Below, in pieces: positions 8,548 through 17,228 of a DNA stretch of 64,000 nucleotides. The number at the start of each line of letters is the position of its first letter. Within the stretch, counting starts at the first letter, position 1. Source of the DNA: Candidatus Aminicenantota bacterium (lineage in GTDB: Bacteria > Acidobacteriota > Aminicenantia > Aminicenantales > Saccharicenantaceae); the NCBI GenBank assembly GCA_014360005.1, contig JACIYI010000006.1:62001-126000 (forward strand). The letters are read 5' to 3'. The position numbers and the translations under genes are program-made. Under the pieces are notes generated by a model. That model made no database searches. It saw nothing but the letters and a program-made list of their open reading frames with translations, and was not told the origin of the DNA.

Positions 8548-9426
8548 ATGGAAAAATTTCTTGGTCTGAATAGAAATTCGATTTTTCTGTACCTGGGGCT
8601 AGCCTTTCTCTGTCTGTGGAGCCTGATCGCCTGCGGAAAAAAGCCGCCACTCAAGGGCCTGGCCATCAATGCCTCTTTCTCCGACCGGGTGCTGACCGAT
8701 GACCTGGTTACCAGGTTAAAGGTTAAGTACATCACCACCGCCGGCTTCCAGCCACTGGGACAAGACTACCGGATTGTGGCCGTGGCTCTCTGGCAGGGGA
8801 AAATTCTGTTCCGGGAAAGCCTGGACCCGGAAATCCCGGCTTCCAGGTGGCAGGCCAACCGAGTTTACGAAACAGAAAAATTTATCTATTTCCCGCGGGT
8901 TATCGATCGGTTCAAACCGAAAACGGCCGCCGGAATAAAAATTGGATTCAGTATATTAATGGAAAATTCGGGCGGGGCCGAACCGCTGGTCCTTTATTCC
9001 AGGAAAATTAAACTTCTTCCCTGCCCTCCCGAAGCCCCGGAGGTGATTTTCCTGGAAGGCTGGGAAAAGATAGACAGACCCCGGGTCGGAGGCCCTGAGC
9101 AATCTTATGAACTCTGGACCGGGTCCCGGGCCGTCTGCCTTCTGGAAAACCCGGGGCGGGCCGCCCTGCTAATGGTCAGGGGAAGGAACCCCCAGGAGAG
9201 CCTGACCGTGTCTCTGTTCCTTGAAGACGGGCTGCTTGATGAATTCACCCTGCCCCCCGGACCGTTCCAGAAAGTCTACTCCCTTGGGCCGTTTTCTTCT
9301 GAAACCGACCCGGAATTGAAACTGACCCTGGCCGTGAATAAGACCCTGCCCCTTAATCAGGTTTATCCGGACCTGAATGATGACAGGTCGGCAGGGCTGA
9401 GAATAGAGAAAGTTTATTTCCGCTGA
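8548..9426 (+). CDS. predicted lipoprotein of unknown function
   Basis: A 292-residue exported protein I do not recognise. The N-terminus is a lipoprotein signal: a hydrophobic core at residues 11-27 and a lipobox ending in LIAC with Cys29, followed by GKK. The remainder is rich in beta-forming stretches and Pro, with no catalytic motif I can name. The C-terminal half contains repeated short strands, such as ESLTVSLFLEDGLLDEF, that may form an immunoglobulin-like sandwich; this is a guess. The start at ATG 8548 is fixed by the promoter and a GGAG site four bases upstream. It converges on the small secreted protein gene at 9436 with only nine bases between. Confidence 0.75.
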   Translation: MEKFLGLNRNSIFLYLGLAFLCLWSLIACGKKPPLKGLAINASFSDRVLTDDLVTRLKVKYITTAGFQPLGQDYRIVAVALWQGKILFRESLDPEIPASRWQANRVYETEKFIYFPRVIDRFKPKTAAGIKIGFSILMENSGGAEPLVLYSRKIKLLPCPPEAPEVIFLEGWEKIDRPRVGGPEQSYELWTGSRAVCLLENPGRAALLMVRGRNPQESLTVSLFLEDGLLDEFTLPPGPFQKVYSLGPFSSETDPELKLTLAVNKTLPLNQVYPDLNDDRSAGLRIEKVYFR

Positions 9427-9435
9427 AAACGGCGG

Positions 9436-10071
9436 TTATTTAATCCAGAGGGGCGAAGCCGACTCGGTTTTTTTTCGGTTGACCTGTTTTTCATATTGCT
9501 GCCGCAGCCGGGCTTCTTCTTCCTGGGCCTTGGTCAGTTTTTCGTAGGTCTCGCTAATCTGCATCTGAATGTAATCCTTGGATTTCATGTCGCTCAGCCC
9601 GTAAAACTGAGCCCAGAGGGAATTGAGTTTGAGCGTCAGGAGCTCCACGTATTCCTGGGCTTTCTTCCAGGCTTCTTCCAGAGAGACGTCAGCCGCATCC
9701 CGGCCCTGGGCTTTATCAGGAAAATTTCCTGCGGAAGCCTGGGAATTCTGGGCTGGCGGGTTTTCCACCGTCACCCGGTGAACAGTGGCCGGGGGCCGGG
9801 TCTCGGATTGTGCCCGGGTCACGGTCAAAGGCTGGACGGCTCCCGCCGCCGTCGCAGCTTCAGTCGATTGCGGGGGCAGGGTAAGGGCTTCGGCCTTGGT
9901 TAACTTCTCCAGGTCTTTATTGGTTACCACCCGGACTTTCTTGCCTTTCAGGCTTTCCCGTCTTTCTCGCTCTTTTCTGGCCAGCTCGGCCAGGTTTTCT
10001 TCCTGAGCCAGCAGCAGGGTCAAGCCGCAGAAGCCAAAACAAAGGAAAACCAATATTATTTTTCTGATCAT
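9436..10071 (-). CDS. small secreted coiled-coil protein, unknown function
   Basis: A 211-residue protein with a clear signal peptide (residues 1-22, MIRKIILVF core ending LLLAQ). It is followed by a charged segment (LARKERERRESLKGKK), a low-complexity Pro/Ala/Thr linker and a C-terminal helical region with long heptad-like stretches (about residues 135-205). No enzyme motif is visible; an envelope structural or accessory role is likely. ATG 10071 is preferred over ATG 10077 because AGGGA sits five bases before it. A near-consensus promoter ends 16 bases upstream, so the leader would be only about 10 bases. The open frame further upstream is non-coding. Confidence 0.7.
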   Translation of the reverse strand: MIRKIILVFLCFGFCGLTLLLAQEENLAELARKERERRESLKGKKVRVVTNKDLEKLTKAEALTLPPQSTEAATAAGAVQPLTVTRAQSETRPPATVHRVTVENPPAQNSQASAGNFPDKAQGRDAADVSLEEAWKKAQEYVELLTLKLNSLWAQFYGLSDMKSKDYIQMQISETYEKLTKAQEEEARLRQQYEKQVNRKKTESASPLWIK

Positions 10072-10087
10072 TTTCATCCCTGTTATA

Positions 10088-10116
10088 ATAATACAACCCT
10101 GGCCGGGGGCTGTCAA
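10088..10116 (-). promoter_or_regulatory. near-consensus promoter of the secreted coiled-coil protein
   Basis: On the minus strand TTGACA (10116-10111), a 17-base spacer and TATTAT (10093-10088). The predicted transcript starts near 10081, ten bases before the ATG. Confidence 0.75.
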
Positions 10117-10639
10117 ACCACTGTATAGGTTCAAGACATTAGTGACACTTTTGCCTGAGGTTTTTTGGCCCATATCCGCTCTCTTGCCTGAGGTCGGTGG
10201 CACGAAGGTTAAATTGACCATATTAGCAAAACTTAAAATTCTCTCAGTGCCAGGGGGGCCAATTTTTTGCACTGCTTAAAGGATTCCTATTCGTCACTAA
10301 TTTGTCTGACCCCGCACAACCGCCCGGCTATGACCCCGAAAACGACGGGTGAGACCCGAGGTCCGGACAGAGACCGGAGAAAACCGCCAGGGATGGAACC
10401 GCTAACTCCAGGTGACGGCGATCGGTTTAAGTTATGAGCGCCTGACCACTGTCAGCTATCTGAGGCCGCCGCTTCCCCACCTGGAGCCTGATTTCGAATA
10501 AAAAGGTTTCCTGGAATAGTTCCTTATGACAGCAGAGAAGATTCCGGCTTTACCAGAAGGTGGCCGGGATAAACGGCACAATTTTGCGAGTGGAAAAAAT
10601 AACAGTTTATGACTTTATGAATAGAGAGTTGCTCCAGGT
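10117..10639. other. 523-base gene-less stretch with repeats and hairpins
   Basis: No coding frame is supported. The left part (10138-10301) is bounded by a perfect 9-base inverted repeat, ATTAGTGAC (10138-10146) and GTCACTAAT (10293-10301). It contains an 11-base direct repeat TTGCCTGAGGT (10151-10161 and 10184-10194). The right part (about 10310-10500) is GC-rich with perfect short hairpins CGGGT-gag-ACCCG (10346-10358) and CTGAC-cact-GTCAG (10442-10455). I could not match it to RNase P RNA, SRP RNA, tmRNA, 6S RNA or a riboswitch class. It may be a decayed mobile element plus an unknown RNA. Confidence 0.4.
10138..10301. repeat. inverted-repeat-bounded segment, possible miniature element remnant
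   Basis: Nine-base perfect inverted repeats bound about 164 bases. The right arm continues into TTTGTCTGACCCC, a phrase that to my memory resembles sequence flanking REP-associated transposase elements. No transposase gene lies nearby, so this would be a non-autonomous or decayed copy. Confidence 0.3.
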
Positions 10640-13027
10640 TTAATTCGGGCCGGCGGCTGCGGTCTTGATGGTAAAGCCAGCCGAGGTTCGTTCGAAGCGG
10701 ATGGCTCCATCCCGGTCAATTCTTAATATTCCGATTCCGGCCGCTTCCAGCCTTTCCAGGACCTGGCGGTCGGGAAAGCCATAAACATTATTGCGCCCGC
10801 AGGTTATCACGGCCCAGTCCGGAGCTACGGCCTGGAGAAAAATCTCAGTGGAAGAAGAACGACTGCCATGATGCGGGATTTTAAGAACAGCGGCCTTTAA
10901 TTTTTTCGAGCGGCTTAGCACCAGGTATTCTTCAACCGGGGCGGTGATATCGGCCGGAAAGAGGAAAGAATGGTGCCCGGTGTCGAGTCTCAGGACAGCC
11001 GAAAGATCATTTCCCGGATGGAAAAGCGACTCTGCTTCTCGGTCGGGATAGAGCACCTCCACCCGGTAGCTGGCCGTTTCCTGAAAAATTCCGGGCCGCA
11101 GCGGTCTTTTCTTCACCCGGCGCGACAGGGTCCGCTTGATTTGTTGCTCCAATTCGCCTCCGTCTCCTTCTTCCGGGTACCAGAATTCCTTAATTCTGAA
11201 GTTCCGAGCCAGGGCCGGCAGGCCCCCAGCATGGTCGGGGTGAAAATGACTGCAAACCAGGTAATCAATTTTTTTATAACCGCGATGCCATAAGAAGGGT
11301 GAAACCAGACTTTCTCCCGGGTCAAAGTCGCTCTTCAGAAAACCGCCGGCATCTATGACCATGACCCGGCGGTCGGGGAATTCCACCACCGTGGAGTCAC
11401 CCTGGCCCACATCCAGGAAAGTGACAGCCAGTCCCTGACTGGTCGGCCGGAAGGGGTAGGTGATCATGATGAGAAAAAAGACCGCCAGGCCCGAGGCGGT
11501 CAGGGGTTTCTGCCAGCGGAAGCGCGGCCTGAGCCACAACAGCAGCAGGAACAGGTAAAAGCCAATCACCACCAAAACCGGCGGCGAGGGTAACCGGTAA
11601 GAGAGCGAAGACAAGGGTTCCAGCCAGGTAGCAATCCAGTTGAAGAGCTGGACCAGGTATTTAAGCGGATAGGATAGGAGATGACCTGCTGCCGGCAGCA
11701 GCGAATTGAGCCCCAGGTAGACATAACCGGTACCCATAACCAGGCCCATTAACGGAGCCTCCGGCAGGTTGAGGAGCAGGCTGGCGAAGGTTACCCGGTG
11801 AAAGTTGCTGATTATGACCGGCATGGTACCGGCCACAGCCGCCAGCGACAGGGCCATCAGTTCAGAGAGTTTGAGCGGCAAGCGGGGCAGAAATCTCCGG
11901 ACTGGCTCAAAAAAGAGAACCAGGCTCAGGCTGGCCAGGAAGGTCAGCTGGAAGCCGACGTCTTCCAGGCTGAAGGGGTTGAGCAGCAATAGGACCAGGG
12001 CTGACAGGGCCAGGGTGTTTAGCAGGTTGGTGTCGGCGAAGATTAATTTTCCCAGGAGAAAGACCGAGGCCATGATCACGGCTCTGAACACCGAGGGCTG
12101 GCCCTCCACCAGCAGGGCATAGAAGAGCAGGGCAGCCAGGAGAACCAGGTGAATAGTCCTTTTCCTGATAATGAATAAACTGAGGAGAGAATGGAAAAGG
12201 AAGGTCACAACGGCTACGTGGGCTCCGGAGATGGCTAGCAAATGATAGAGCCCGGTCTTCTGGAACTGGCGGTCGGTCCGCTCATCAATCCGGCCGTCGG
12301 CTCCCAGGAGCAGCGCCTCCAGCACCGCTCCTTCCGGCGACAGGCTGAATTCATCCTTACCAGGAAAATCCCTTTCTATTCCTCGCTGCAATTTTCTCCT
12401 GAGTCCGGAAAAAAATCCAGCTATGGAATGATTACTGGTATTGAGTTTCCTTACGAGCAGCGGACTCTTGCAGAAAGCCCGGGCTTGAATTTTTTGACTT
12501 CGCAGATAACGGGGCATGAAGTCGGGGAAAAAATTCCTGAATGTTTCTTCCGGGCTAAGGCTGGCCGAAAATTCAATCCGGTCGCCGGCCATAAGTTCAG
12601 GCAGGCGACCGCCGCTCGTCGAATGGGCTACGGTCAGTCGCAAATTTCCGCCGATGATCTTATCCTCCCCGGCCAGCCTGACCCCTTCCACCCTGACGAT
12701 CAGGATATCCCGGTCGGGACGGCGTTCGGGCGACTTCAACACCTTGCCCACAAAATCAAGGTAACCATCCGCCCGCAGCTGGCGCAGGGGATTGTTCTGG
12801 TGGGCAGTTAACTCCAGGCTGTAAAGGCTGAAGCCGGCCAGGAAAAAGGCTGCCAGAAGCAAGAGGGAAACCAGGCAGTCTTTTTTTAAGATATAGCTGG
12901 CCCAGGCAGCCAGGAGAAGCAATGATACCAGAAGCAGAAAGCTGACAGAAAACCCGATCTGAAAAACTGAGGCGGTGAATAGGCCTGAAATAAAGCTCAG
13001 GACCGGCAGCAGGAGAGGAGCGGGCAT
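10640..13027 (-). CDS. comEC: ComEC/Rec2-family DNA uptake channel protein
   Basis: An inner-membrane protein thought to carry single-stranded DNA into the cytoplasm during natural transformation. The 795-residue protein has the full layout: N-terminal membrane segments and an OB-like DUF4131 region (about residues 1-200), the competence domain with several membrane helices (about 230-500, including HLLAISGAHV), and a C-terminal metallo-beta-lactamase-like domain with DVGQGDST, CSHFHPDHAGG and KIPHHGSRSS metal-binding motifs. It follows the M20 amidohydrolase gene by three bases and ends the four-gene operon starting at 15102. No other competence genes are visible in the window, so function in DNA uptake is inferred from the family. 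Confidence 0.93.
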   Translation of the reverse strand: MPAPLLLPVLSFISGLFTASVFQIGFSVSFLLLVSLLLLAAWASYILKKDCLVSLLLLAAFFLAGFSLYSLELTAHQNNPLRQLRADGYLDFVGKVLKSPERRPDRDILIVRVEGVRLAGEDKIIGGNLRLTVAHSTSGGRLPELMAGDRIEFSASLSPEETFRNFFPDFMPRYLRSQKIQARAFCKSPLLVRKLNTSNHSIAGFFSGLRRKLQRGIERDFPGKDEFSLSPEGAVLEALLLGADGRIDERTDRQFQKTGLYHLLAISGAHVAVVTFLFHSLLSLFIIRKRTIHLVLLAALLFYALLVEGQPSVFRAVIMASVFLLGKLIFADTNLLNTLALSALVLLLLNPFSLEDVGFQLTFLASLSLVLFFEPVRRFLPRLPLKLSELMALSLAAVAGTMPVIISNFHRVTFASLLLNLPEAPLMGLVMGTGYVYLGLNSLLPAAGHLLSYPLKYLVQLFNWIATWLEPLSSLSYRLPSPPVLVVIGFYLFLLLLWLRPRFRWQKPLTASGLAVFFLIMITYPFRPTSQGLAVTFLDVGQGDSTVVEFPDRRVMVIDAGGFLKSDFDPGESLVSPFLWHRGYKKIDYLVCSHFHPDHAGGLPALARNFRIKEFWYPEEGDGGELEQQIKRTLSRRVKKRPLRPGIFQETASYRVEVLYPDREAESLFHPGNDLSAVLRLDTGHHSFLFPADITAPVEEYLVLSRSKKLKAAVLKIPHHGSRSSSTEIFLQAVAPDWAVITCGRNNVYGFPDRQVLERLEAAGIGILRIDRDGAIRFERTSAGFTIKTAAAGPN

Positions 13028-13030
13028 TGA

Positions 13031-14365
13031 CTATCTGAGGTGGTCTGAACCGGTTGTACCCTTCAGTGCGGCCTGCTGTTCCAGAGCGCTCAGAACCAGG
13101 TGACACATGGCCCTGATACCCACCGGGATAGCCCTTTCATCGGGATTGAAATAAGGACTGTGAAGAGGAGCCACTGAGGTCTGTCCCGGGCCTTTCACCC
13201 CGAGCAGGTACATAAAAGCCGGGACCTTTTCTGCCAGCAGGGCAAAATCTTCGGCTACCATCTGCGGTTTGACCGCCACCACCCTGTCCGGGCCAAGGGC
13301 GCCTTCCAGGACCGGCAGCATGGCCTGGACCAGGTCAGGGTGATTGTAGAGAGGCGGGGTGCCCCTTTCATACCGGAAGCTATAGCTGGCGCCGTAGCTT
13401 TTGGTAATTCCCCTGATCACATTTTCCATCAGCACCGGGATCTTTTCTCTGACGCTTTCATTCAGGGTGCGGACGGTGCCTTCCATTTCCACCTTTTCGG
13501 CGATGATGTTGGCCTTGGTCCCTCCCTGGATCTTGCCGATGGTGAGAACAGCCGGTTCTACCGGGTCCAGGGCCCGGCTGATTATGGTCTGGAGGTTAGT
13601 GATGACTTCGGCTGCCAGGACAACGGCATCTATTCCTTCCTGGGGCCTGGCGGCGTGAGCCGATTTGCCCTCAACGATAAGGATGAAATTATCGGAACTA
13701 GCCATGAGGTAACCCGAAGCGTAGCCAGCGGTGCCGGTCTCAAGTTCCGGCCAGACATGGAGGGCAAAAATAGCCCGGACCGGCGGGTTGTCCAGGACTC
13801 CTTCTTTTATCATCAGGGCCGCTCCGCCTTCTTCTCCCGGGGGCAGCCCTTCTTCAGCCGGCTGGAAAATGAATTTAACCTGGCCGCGAATTTTATCCTT
13901 GACCGTTGACAGCACCATGGCTGCGCCCAGGGCAATGGTCGTGTGTAAATCGTGCCCGCAGGCATGCATCACCCCCGGGTTGAGCGAACGGTAGGGGAAG
14001 GTGTTGAGCTCCTGGATGGGCAGGGCATCCATGTCGGCCCGGAGGGCCACGGTGGGCCCGGGCAGTGCTCCCCGGAGCAAGCCAACGACACCGGTGCCGG
14101 CCACCCCGGTTTTAACTTCCAGCCCGAGTGAACTGAGCTTGCTGGCTATCAGTTTGGCCGTTTCCAGCTCGCGGTTTCCGAGCTCGGGATTCATGTGCAG
14201 GAAACGCCGGATTTTAATCATCTCGGCCCGGTTCTTTTCTATTTCCAGGTCGATGGCCTGGACCAGTTTCGGGTTCAGGGCGGCCTGGCCCGCAGCCAGT
14301 TCCGGCCTCAGGCAGATGAATATCAACAGCCCCCAGGAGATAAATTTTACCATCCGGCTAACCAT
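13031..14365 (-). CDS. exported M20-family amidohydrolase (aminoacylase/hippurate-hydrolase type)
   Basis: A metal-dependent amidase/peptidase of 444 residues. A signal peptide (residues 1-26, FISWGLLIFICLRP core) indicates export, which is less usual for this family. Visible motifs are ALRADMDALPI, MHACGHDLHTT (metal-binding His and Asp), the catalytic PAEEG, and a dimerisation-domain segment SAHAARPQEGIDA. Related enzymes remove acyl groups from amino acids or hydrolyse N-acyl conjugates; the true substrate cannot be read from sequence. ATG 14365 has a GGGGGGA site six bases upstream. It lies between a YtxH-domain protein and comEC in one operon and may supply amino acids from external peptides. 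Confidence 0.88.
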   Translation of the reverse strand: MVSRMVKFISWGLLIFICLRPELAAGQAALNPKLVQAIDLEIEKNRAEMIKIRRFLHMNPELGNRELETAKLIASKLSSLGLEVKTGVAGTGVVGLLRGALPGPTVALRADMDALPIQELNTFPYRSLNPGVMHACGHDLHTTIALGAAMVLSTVKDKIRGQVKFIFQPAEEGLPPGEEGGAALMIKEGVLDNPPVRAIFALHVWPELETGTAGYASGYLMASSDNFILIVEGKSAHAARPQEGIDAVVLAAEVITNLQTIISRALDPVEPAVLTIGKIQGGTKANIIAEKVEMEGTVRTLNESVREKIPVLMENVIRGITKSYGASYSFRYERGTPPLYNHPDLVQAMLPVLEGALGPDRVVAVKPQMVAEDFALLAEKVPAFMYLLGVKGPGQTSVAPLHSPYFNPDERAIPVGIRAMCHLVLSALEQQAALKGTTGSDHLR

Positions 14366-14411
14366 CGACAGTCCCCCCTATCGTTGAAAAACTGGTCGCA
14401 AAAGTGAAGGC

Positions 14412-14741
14412 TTATTTTTCGGTATCCAGGTCTTCGGGGAATTCCGGTTCCTTTCTAACGTATTCACCTTTCTTCTTTTCGATGAACTCCTTGATAGCTT
14501 CGATGCCTTCTCCGGCTTTTTCCTTAGCTTTCTTGGCCCCCTTTTCGGCCTCCTGGGCCACTTTCTGGTAACCTTCGACCGCCAGCTGCTGGCCCTTCTT
14601 AGCCTGCTCTTTTATTTTCTGCCTGTTTTCTTTGCCGCTGGCCGGAGCGAACAGAATTCCCAGAATGAAACCGGTGGCGGCGCCGGCCATGAAGGTTAAA
14701 AGGTAGTCGACAAATGAGGAGCCCTTGTTGTTATCTGACAT
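14412..14741 (-). CDS. YtxH-domain small membrane protein
   Basis: 109 residues: a Gly/Ala-rich transmembrane segment (residues 9-30, containing LTFMAGAATGFILGILFAP), then a Lys/Glu-rich helical tail. This is the YtxH/GvpP-like pattern; members are small membrane proteins of uncertain role, often linked to stress. Its start overlaps the end of the upstream gene by 11 bases, indicating translational coupling, and GGAGAGG precedes the ATG. Confidence 0.8.
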   Translation of the reverse strand: MSDNNKGSSFVDYLLTFMAGAATGFILGILFAPASGKENRQKIKEQAKKGQQLAVEGYQKVAQEAEKGAKKAKEKAGEGIEAIKEFIEKKKGEYVRKEPEFPEDLDTEK

Positions 14742-15102
14742 TTTTCCTCTCCTTTCTTTTTTTCATTAGCTGCCAACCGAAGCGCAGCAGCGGAAAAAGC
14801 ACCGGCCAGTACTTGGAAGCCGGCCTGACTAATCTGGTGGTCATGAACAGCGACAGCTCTGAGAGCCCGGAAATGGTCTGCTTGGTGGAATCAATGATGG
14901 CCCCGGCTTCGTCCAGGCGACGGTCGAGCTTGTCTTCAATTCTTTCCAGCTTGTGCAGGGCGAGCTGCAGTTCCTGGAAGGATTTTTCTGCTTCCCGGGC
15001 GGTTCGCCTGAGCTGGGCCAGAAAAAGAACCAGGAAAACCGCGAGAACGGCTGCGGCCACCGTCAGAATCAGGAAAAGCACTTGGTTGAAAGTCAGCAGC
15101 AT
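14731..15102 (-). CDS. DUF948-like membrane-anchored coiled-coil protein
   Basis: 123 residues with one N-terminal membrane helix (about 7-29), a coiled-coil segment (about 32-75) and a basic C-terminus ending KKRKERKN. This is the DUF948 layout and such genes commonly precede a YtxH gene, as here. The function is unknown. There is no ribosome-binding site before ATG 15102. A TTGACA promoter places its -10 box about nine bases before the ATG, so the mRNA may be leaderless. It heads the operon DUF948-YtxH-M20-comEC. Confidence 0.75.
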   Translation of the reverse strand: MLLTFNQVLFLILTVAAAVLAVFLVLFLAQLRRTAREAEKSFQELQLALHKLERIEDKLDRRLDEAGAIIDSTKQTISGLSELSLFMTTRLVRPASKYWPVLFPLLRFGWQLMKKRKERKNVR

Positions 15103-15111
15103 GATATCTAT

Positions 15112-15141
15112 ACATTAAGTCAAAAGGCCTCCAGTTGTCAA
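15112..15141 (-). promoter_or_regulatory. promoter of the DUF948-YtxH-M20-comEC operon
   Basis: Minus strand TTGACA (15141-15136), then TAATGT (15117-15112) at an 18-base spacing (or TTAATG at 17). The -35 is perfect and the -10 weak. Only nine bases separate the -10 from the ATG at 15102. Confidence 0.45.
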
Positions 15142-15162
15142 TCTTAAAGAATAAAGCCAGCC

Positions 15163-16161
15163 TCAGCCCGGCCGCCGGCGGTTCAGGAGATAGATGAAAA
15201 ACGGAGCCCCAAAGGCGGCCGTCACCACCCCGACCGGAAGCTCGGAAGGGGAATAAATCGTCCTGGCTACCAGGTCGGAGAGAAGGAGAAATAAACCCCC
15301 AGCCAGGGCAGCATAGATAAAGAGACGCCGGTGGTCAGGCCCGATTATCAGCCGGACGGCGTGGGGGACGATTAAACCGACAAACCCGATAATTCCAGCC
15401 ACCGACACTGAAAACGAAGCCAGTAGCGTGGCCAGCAGAAGAAAAATTCTCCTGACGGTTTTAACCGGCGAGCCCAGCGACCTGGCTGTCTCCTCGCCCA
15501 AGCTCAGCAGGTTCATGTCCCGGGCGAGGTACTGTGCCGGGAACAGTCCCGTAAGCACCACCGCCAGAAGCAGCCAGGCCTGTCGCCACTCGGCCAGGGA
15601 AAAACTGCCCAGCAGCCAGAAAACCGCCTGCTCGTAGGCATCGGCCCGGCGGAAAAGAAGAAACGAAGTCAGGGCCGAGGCCAGGGCTCCGGCAGCAATT
15701 CCGGTCAGGAGGAGCGATTCACCCGTCTGGAAAGGCCGCCTTTCTGAAATAAGGTAGACTGTGCCGACCAGCATCAGGCTGGTCAGGAAAGCCAGCAGGC
15801 TCTGAGCCGAAAGCCCGGCCAGGTTGACCGCCAGCCCCAGCTGCAGGCTGAGCACCGCTCCCAGGGAAGCCCCGGAAGAAGCTCCCAGGATGAAGGGGTC
15901 AGCCAGCGGGTTGCGAAAATATCCCTGGAGAATGGCTCCAGCCAGGGCCAGGGCAGCCCCCACCAGGTAAGCCAACACAGCCCGGGGCAGACGCAGGTGC
16001 AGTATGATATCGTAGAATTCTCCCTGGCCGGTAAAAATTGAGCGAAAGAGTTCGCCCCAGGAAGTCTGGACCGGGCCAAGTTTGAGCGACAGGCAAAATC
16101 CTGACAGGCTCAGAAGCAGCAAGGCCAGAAGAAAAAGAAGTCGTCTTGGTTTCTGGCTCAT
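15163..16161 (-). CDS. FecCD/BtuC-family ABC importer permease
   Basis: 332 residues and about ten membrane helices of the iron-siderophore/vitamin B12 permease family. Visible family features are LRLPRAVLAYLVGAALALAG, the NPLADPFILGASSGASLGA region, and the coupling segment GFVGLIVPHAVRLIIGPDHRRL that contacts the ATPase. It overlaps the preceding binding-protein gene by four bases. With the two upstream genes it makes a complete importer. Whether the cargo is cobalamin, haem or a siderophore cannot be read from the sequence; no corrinoid riboswitch or Fur box was found. Confidence 0.92.
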   Translation of the reverse strand: MSQKPRRLLFLLALLLLSLSGFCLSLKLGPVQTSWGELFRSIFTGQGEFYDIILHLRLPRAVLAYLVGAALALAGAILQGYFRNPLADPFILGASSGASLGAVLSLQLGLAVNLAGLSAQSLLAFLTSLMLVGTVYLISERRPFQTGESLLLTGIAAGALASALTSFLLFRRADAYEQAVFWLLGSFSLAEWRQAWLLLAVVLTGLFPAQYLARDMNLLSLGEETARSLGSPVKTVRRIFLLLATLLASFSVSVAGIIGFVGLIVPHAVRLIIGPDHRRLFIYAALAGGLFLLLSDLVARTIYSPSELPVGVVTAAFGAPFFIYLLNRRRPG

Positions 16162-17225
16162 TCTTCACCGACCCGCAGTTCAGGATAAAGAGTTTGCACC
16201 AACTCCCGGTAGGCCTGGACCAGCCGCGGCGAGAACCGGCTGAACTGGTCTTCCTGCAGAAAAAAGAAGTTCCCGCGGCTCACAGCCTGAATTTTATCAA
16301 AGCCCGGCTGGCTCTTAAACCAGGTCTGGGCCCGGTCGAAATCCTGCTGACTGCGGCAGAGGATTAGAATCATTTCAGGATTGTCCTGGATGAGTTTTTC
16401 GCGGCTATAGACCAGCCAGGTACCCCTGAGCTGTCCGGCGACATTCTCAGCCCGGGCCCTTTCCAGCAGATGACTGAGGTAACTGTCGTGGCCGCAGGTC
16501 CAGAGCCCCGACCCCTGTCCGAAGAGAGTCAGGAAAATCTTTTTTCCTGACCGGCCCTGAGGTAGGCTCTTTTCTATGCTCTGTAGCTTGTGTTTGAGGT
16601 CAGAAACCAGGCCGGTCGCCTGTTCCTGACGGCAGGTCAGCTGGCCGATTCTTAAAATCAGGTTGAAGAGGTCAGCAAAAGTCTGGCCGGCATCAAAAAC
16701 ATAGACCGGGAGCCGGTCGCGGTATAACCGGTCCACCACTCTCCTGGGGTTGCCGCGGAAACCCAGCACCAGCTCCGGGCCAAGGCTGAGGATCTTTTCC
16801 AAGTTGAGGTCCACCAGGCCGCCCACCACTTCTTTGCTCCCGGCTTCTTCCGGGTAGTTGCAGTATCTGGTGACCCCGATTATTTCCTGGTTAAGACCGA
16901 GGGCGAATAGAATCTCGGTCAGGTTGGGAGCCAGGGAAATTATCCGACGGGGGCAGGAAGCCAGGCGCACCCGGTGTCCCAGGTCATCCCGGAATTCACG
17001 GGTTTGACAATTAAGAACCGCGGCAGCCGGGAAAATTATTAGCAGGGCGACAGCCAAAAAGCTGAAGAGTCTGACCGGATAAAAAAAAGTGGAAAAGAAA
17101 CTCCAGTTGGGAGCCGGTGAACTTCTCCCGCGCTTTAACATATTACCAAGAAAGCGGGTCGGTCTGTTTAGTCCCGATGATTCTTTTCTCAGAAAAATTT
17201 TTTCAAACCTTTTTTGGGCCCGCAT
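16158..17225 (-). CDS. BtuF/FecB-type periplasmic substrate-binding protein
   Basis: 355 residues. The mature part is a class-III binding protein: RVRLASCPRRIISLAPNLTEILFALGL, then VVGGLVDLNLEKILSLGPELVLG, the typical BtuF/HemT opening. The N-terminus is odd: about 50 charged residues precede the hydrophobic signal core (LFSFLAVALLIIFPAAAV). Translation may really begin at ATG 17141 (residue 29), or the protein may be membrane-anchored. It lies four bases after the ATPase gene. It delivers ligand to the permease encoded next. Confidence 0.85.
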   Translation of the reverse strand: MRAQKRFEKIFLRKESSGLNRPTRFLGNMLKRGRSSPAPNWSFFSTFFYPVRLFSFLAVALLIIFPAAAVLNCQTREFRDDLGHRVRLASCPRRIISLAPNLTEILFALGLNQEIIGVTRYCNYPEEAGSKEVVGGLVDLNLEKILSLGPELVLGFRGNPRRVVDRLYRDRLPVYVFDAGQTFADLFNLILRIGQLTCRQEQATGLVSDLKHKLQSIEKSLPQGRSGKKIFLTLFGQGSGLWTCGHDSYLSHLLERARAENVAGQLRGTWLVYSREKLIQDNPEMILILCRSQQDFDRAQTWFKSQPGFDKIQAVSRGNFFFLQEDQFSRFSPRLVQAYRELVQTLYPELRVGEE

Positions 17226-17228
17226 TTC

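Noticed and set aside
10310..10500. RNase P RNA, SRP RNA, tmRNA, guanidine, cobalamin or c-di-GMP riboswitch
   Set aside because: The conserved core sequences of these families, as I recall them, are absent; only generic hairpins are visible.
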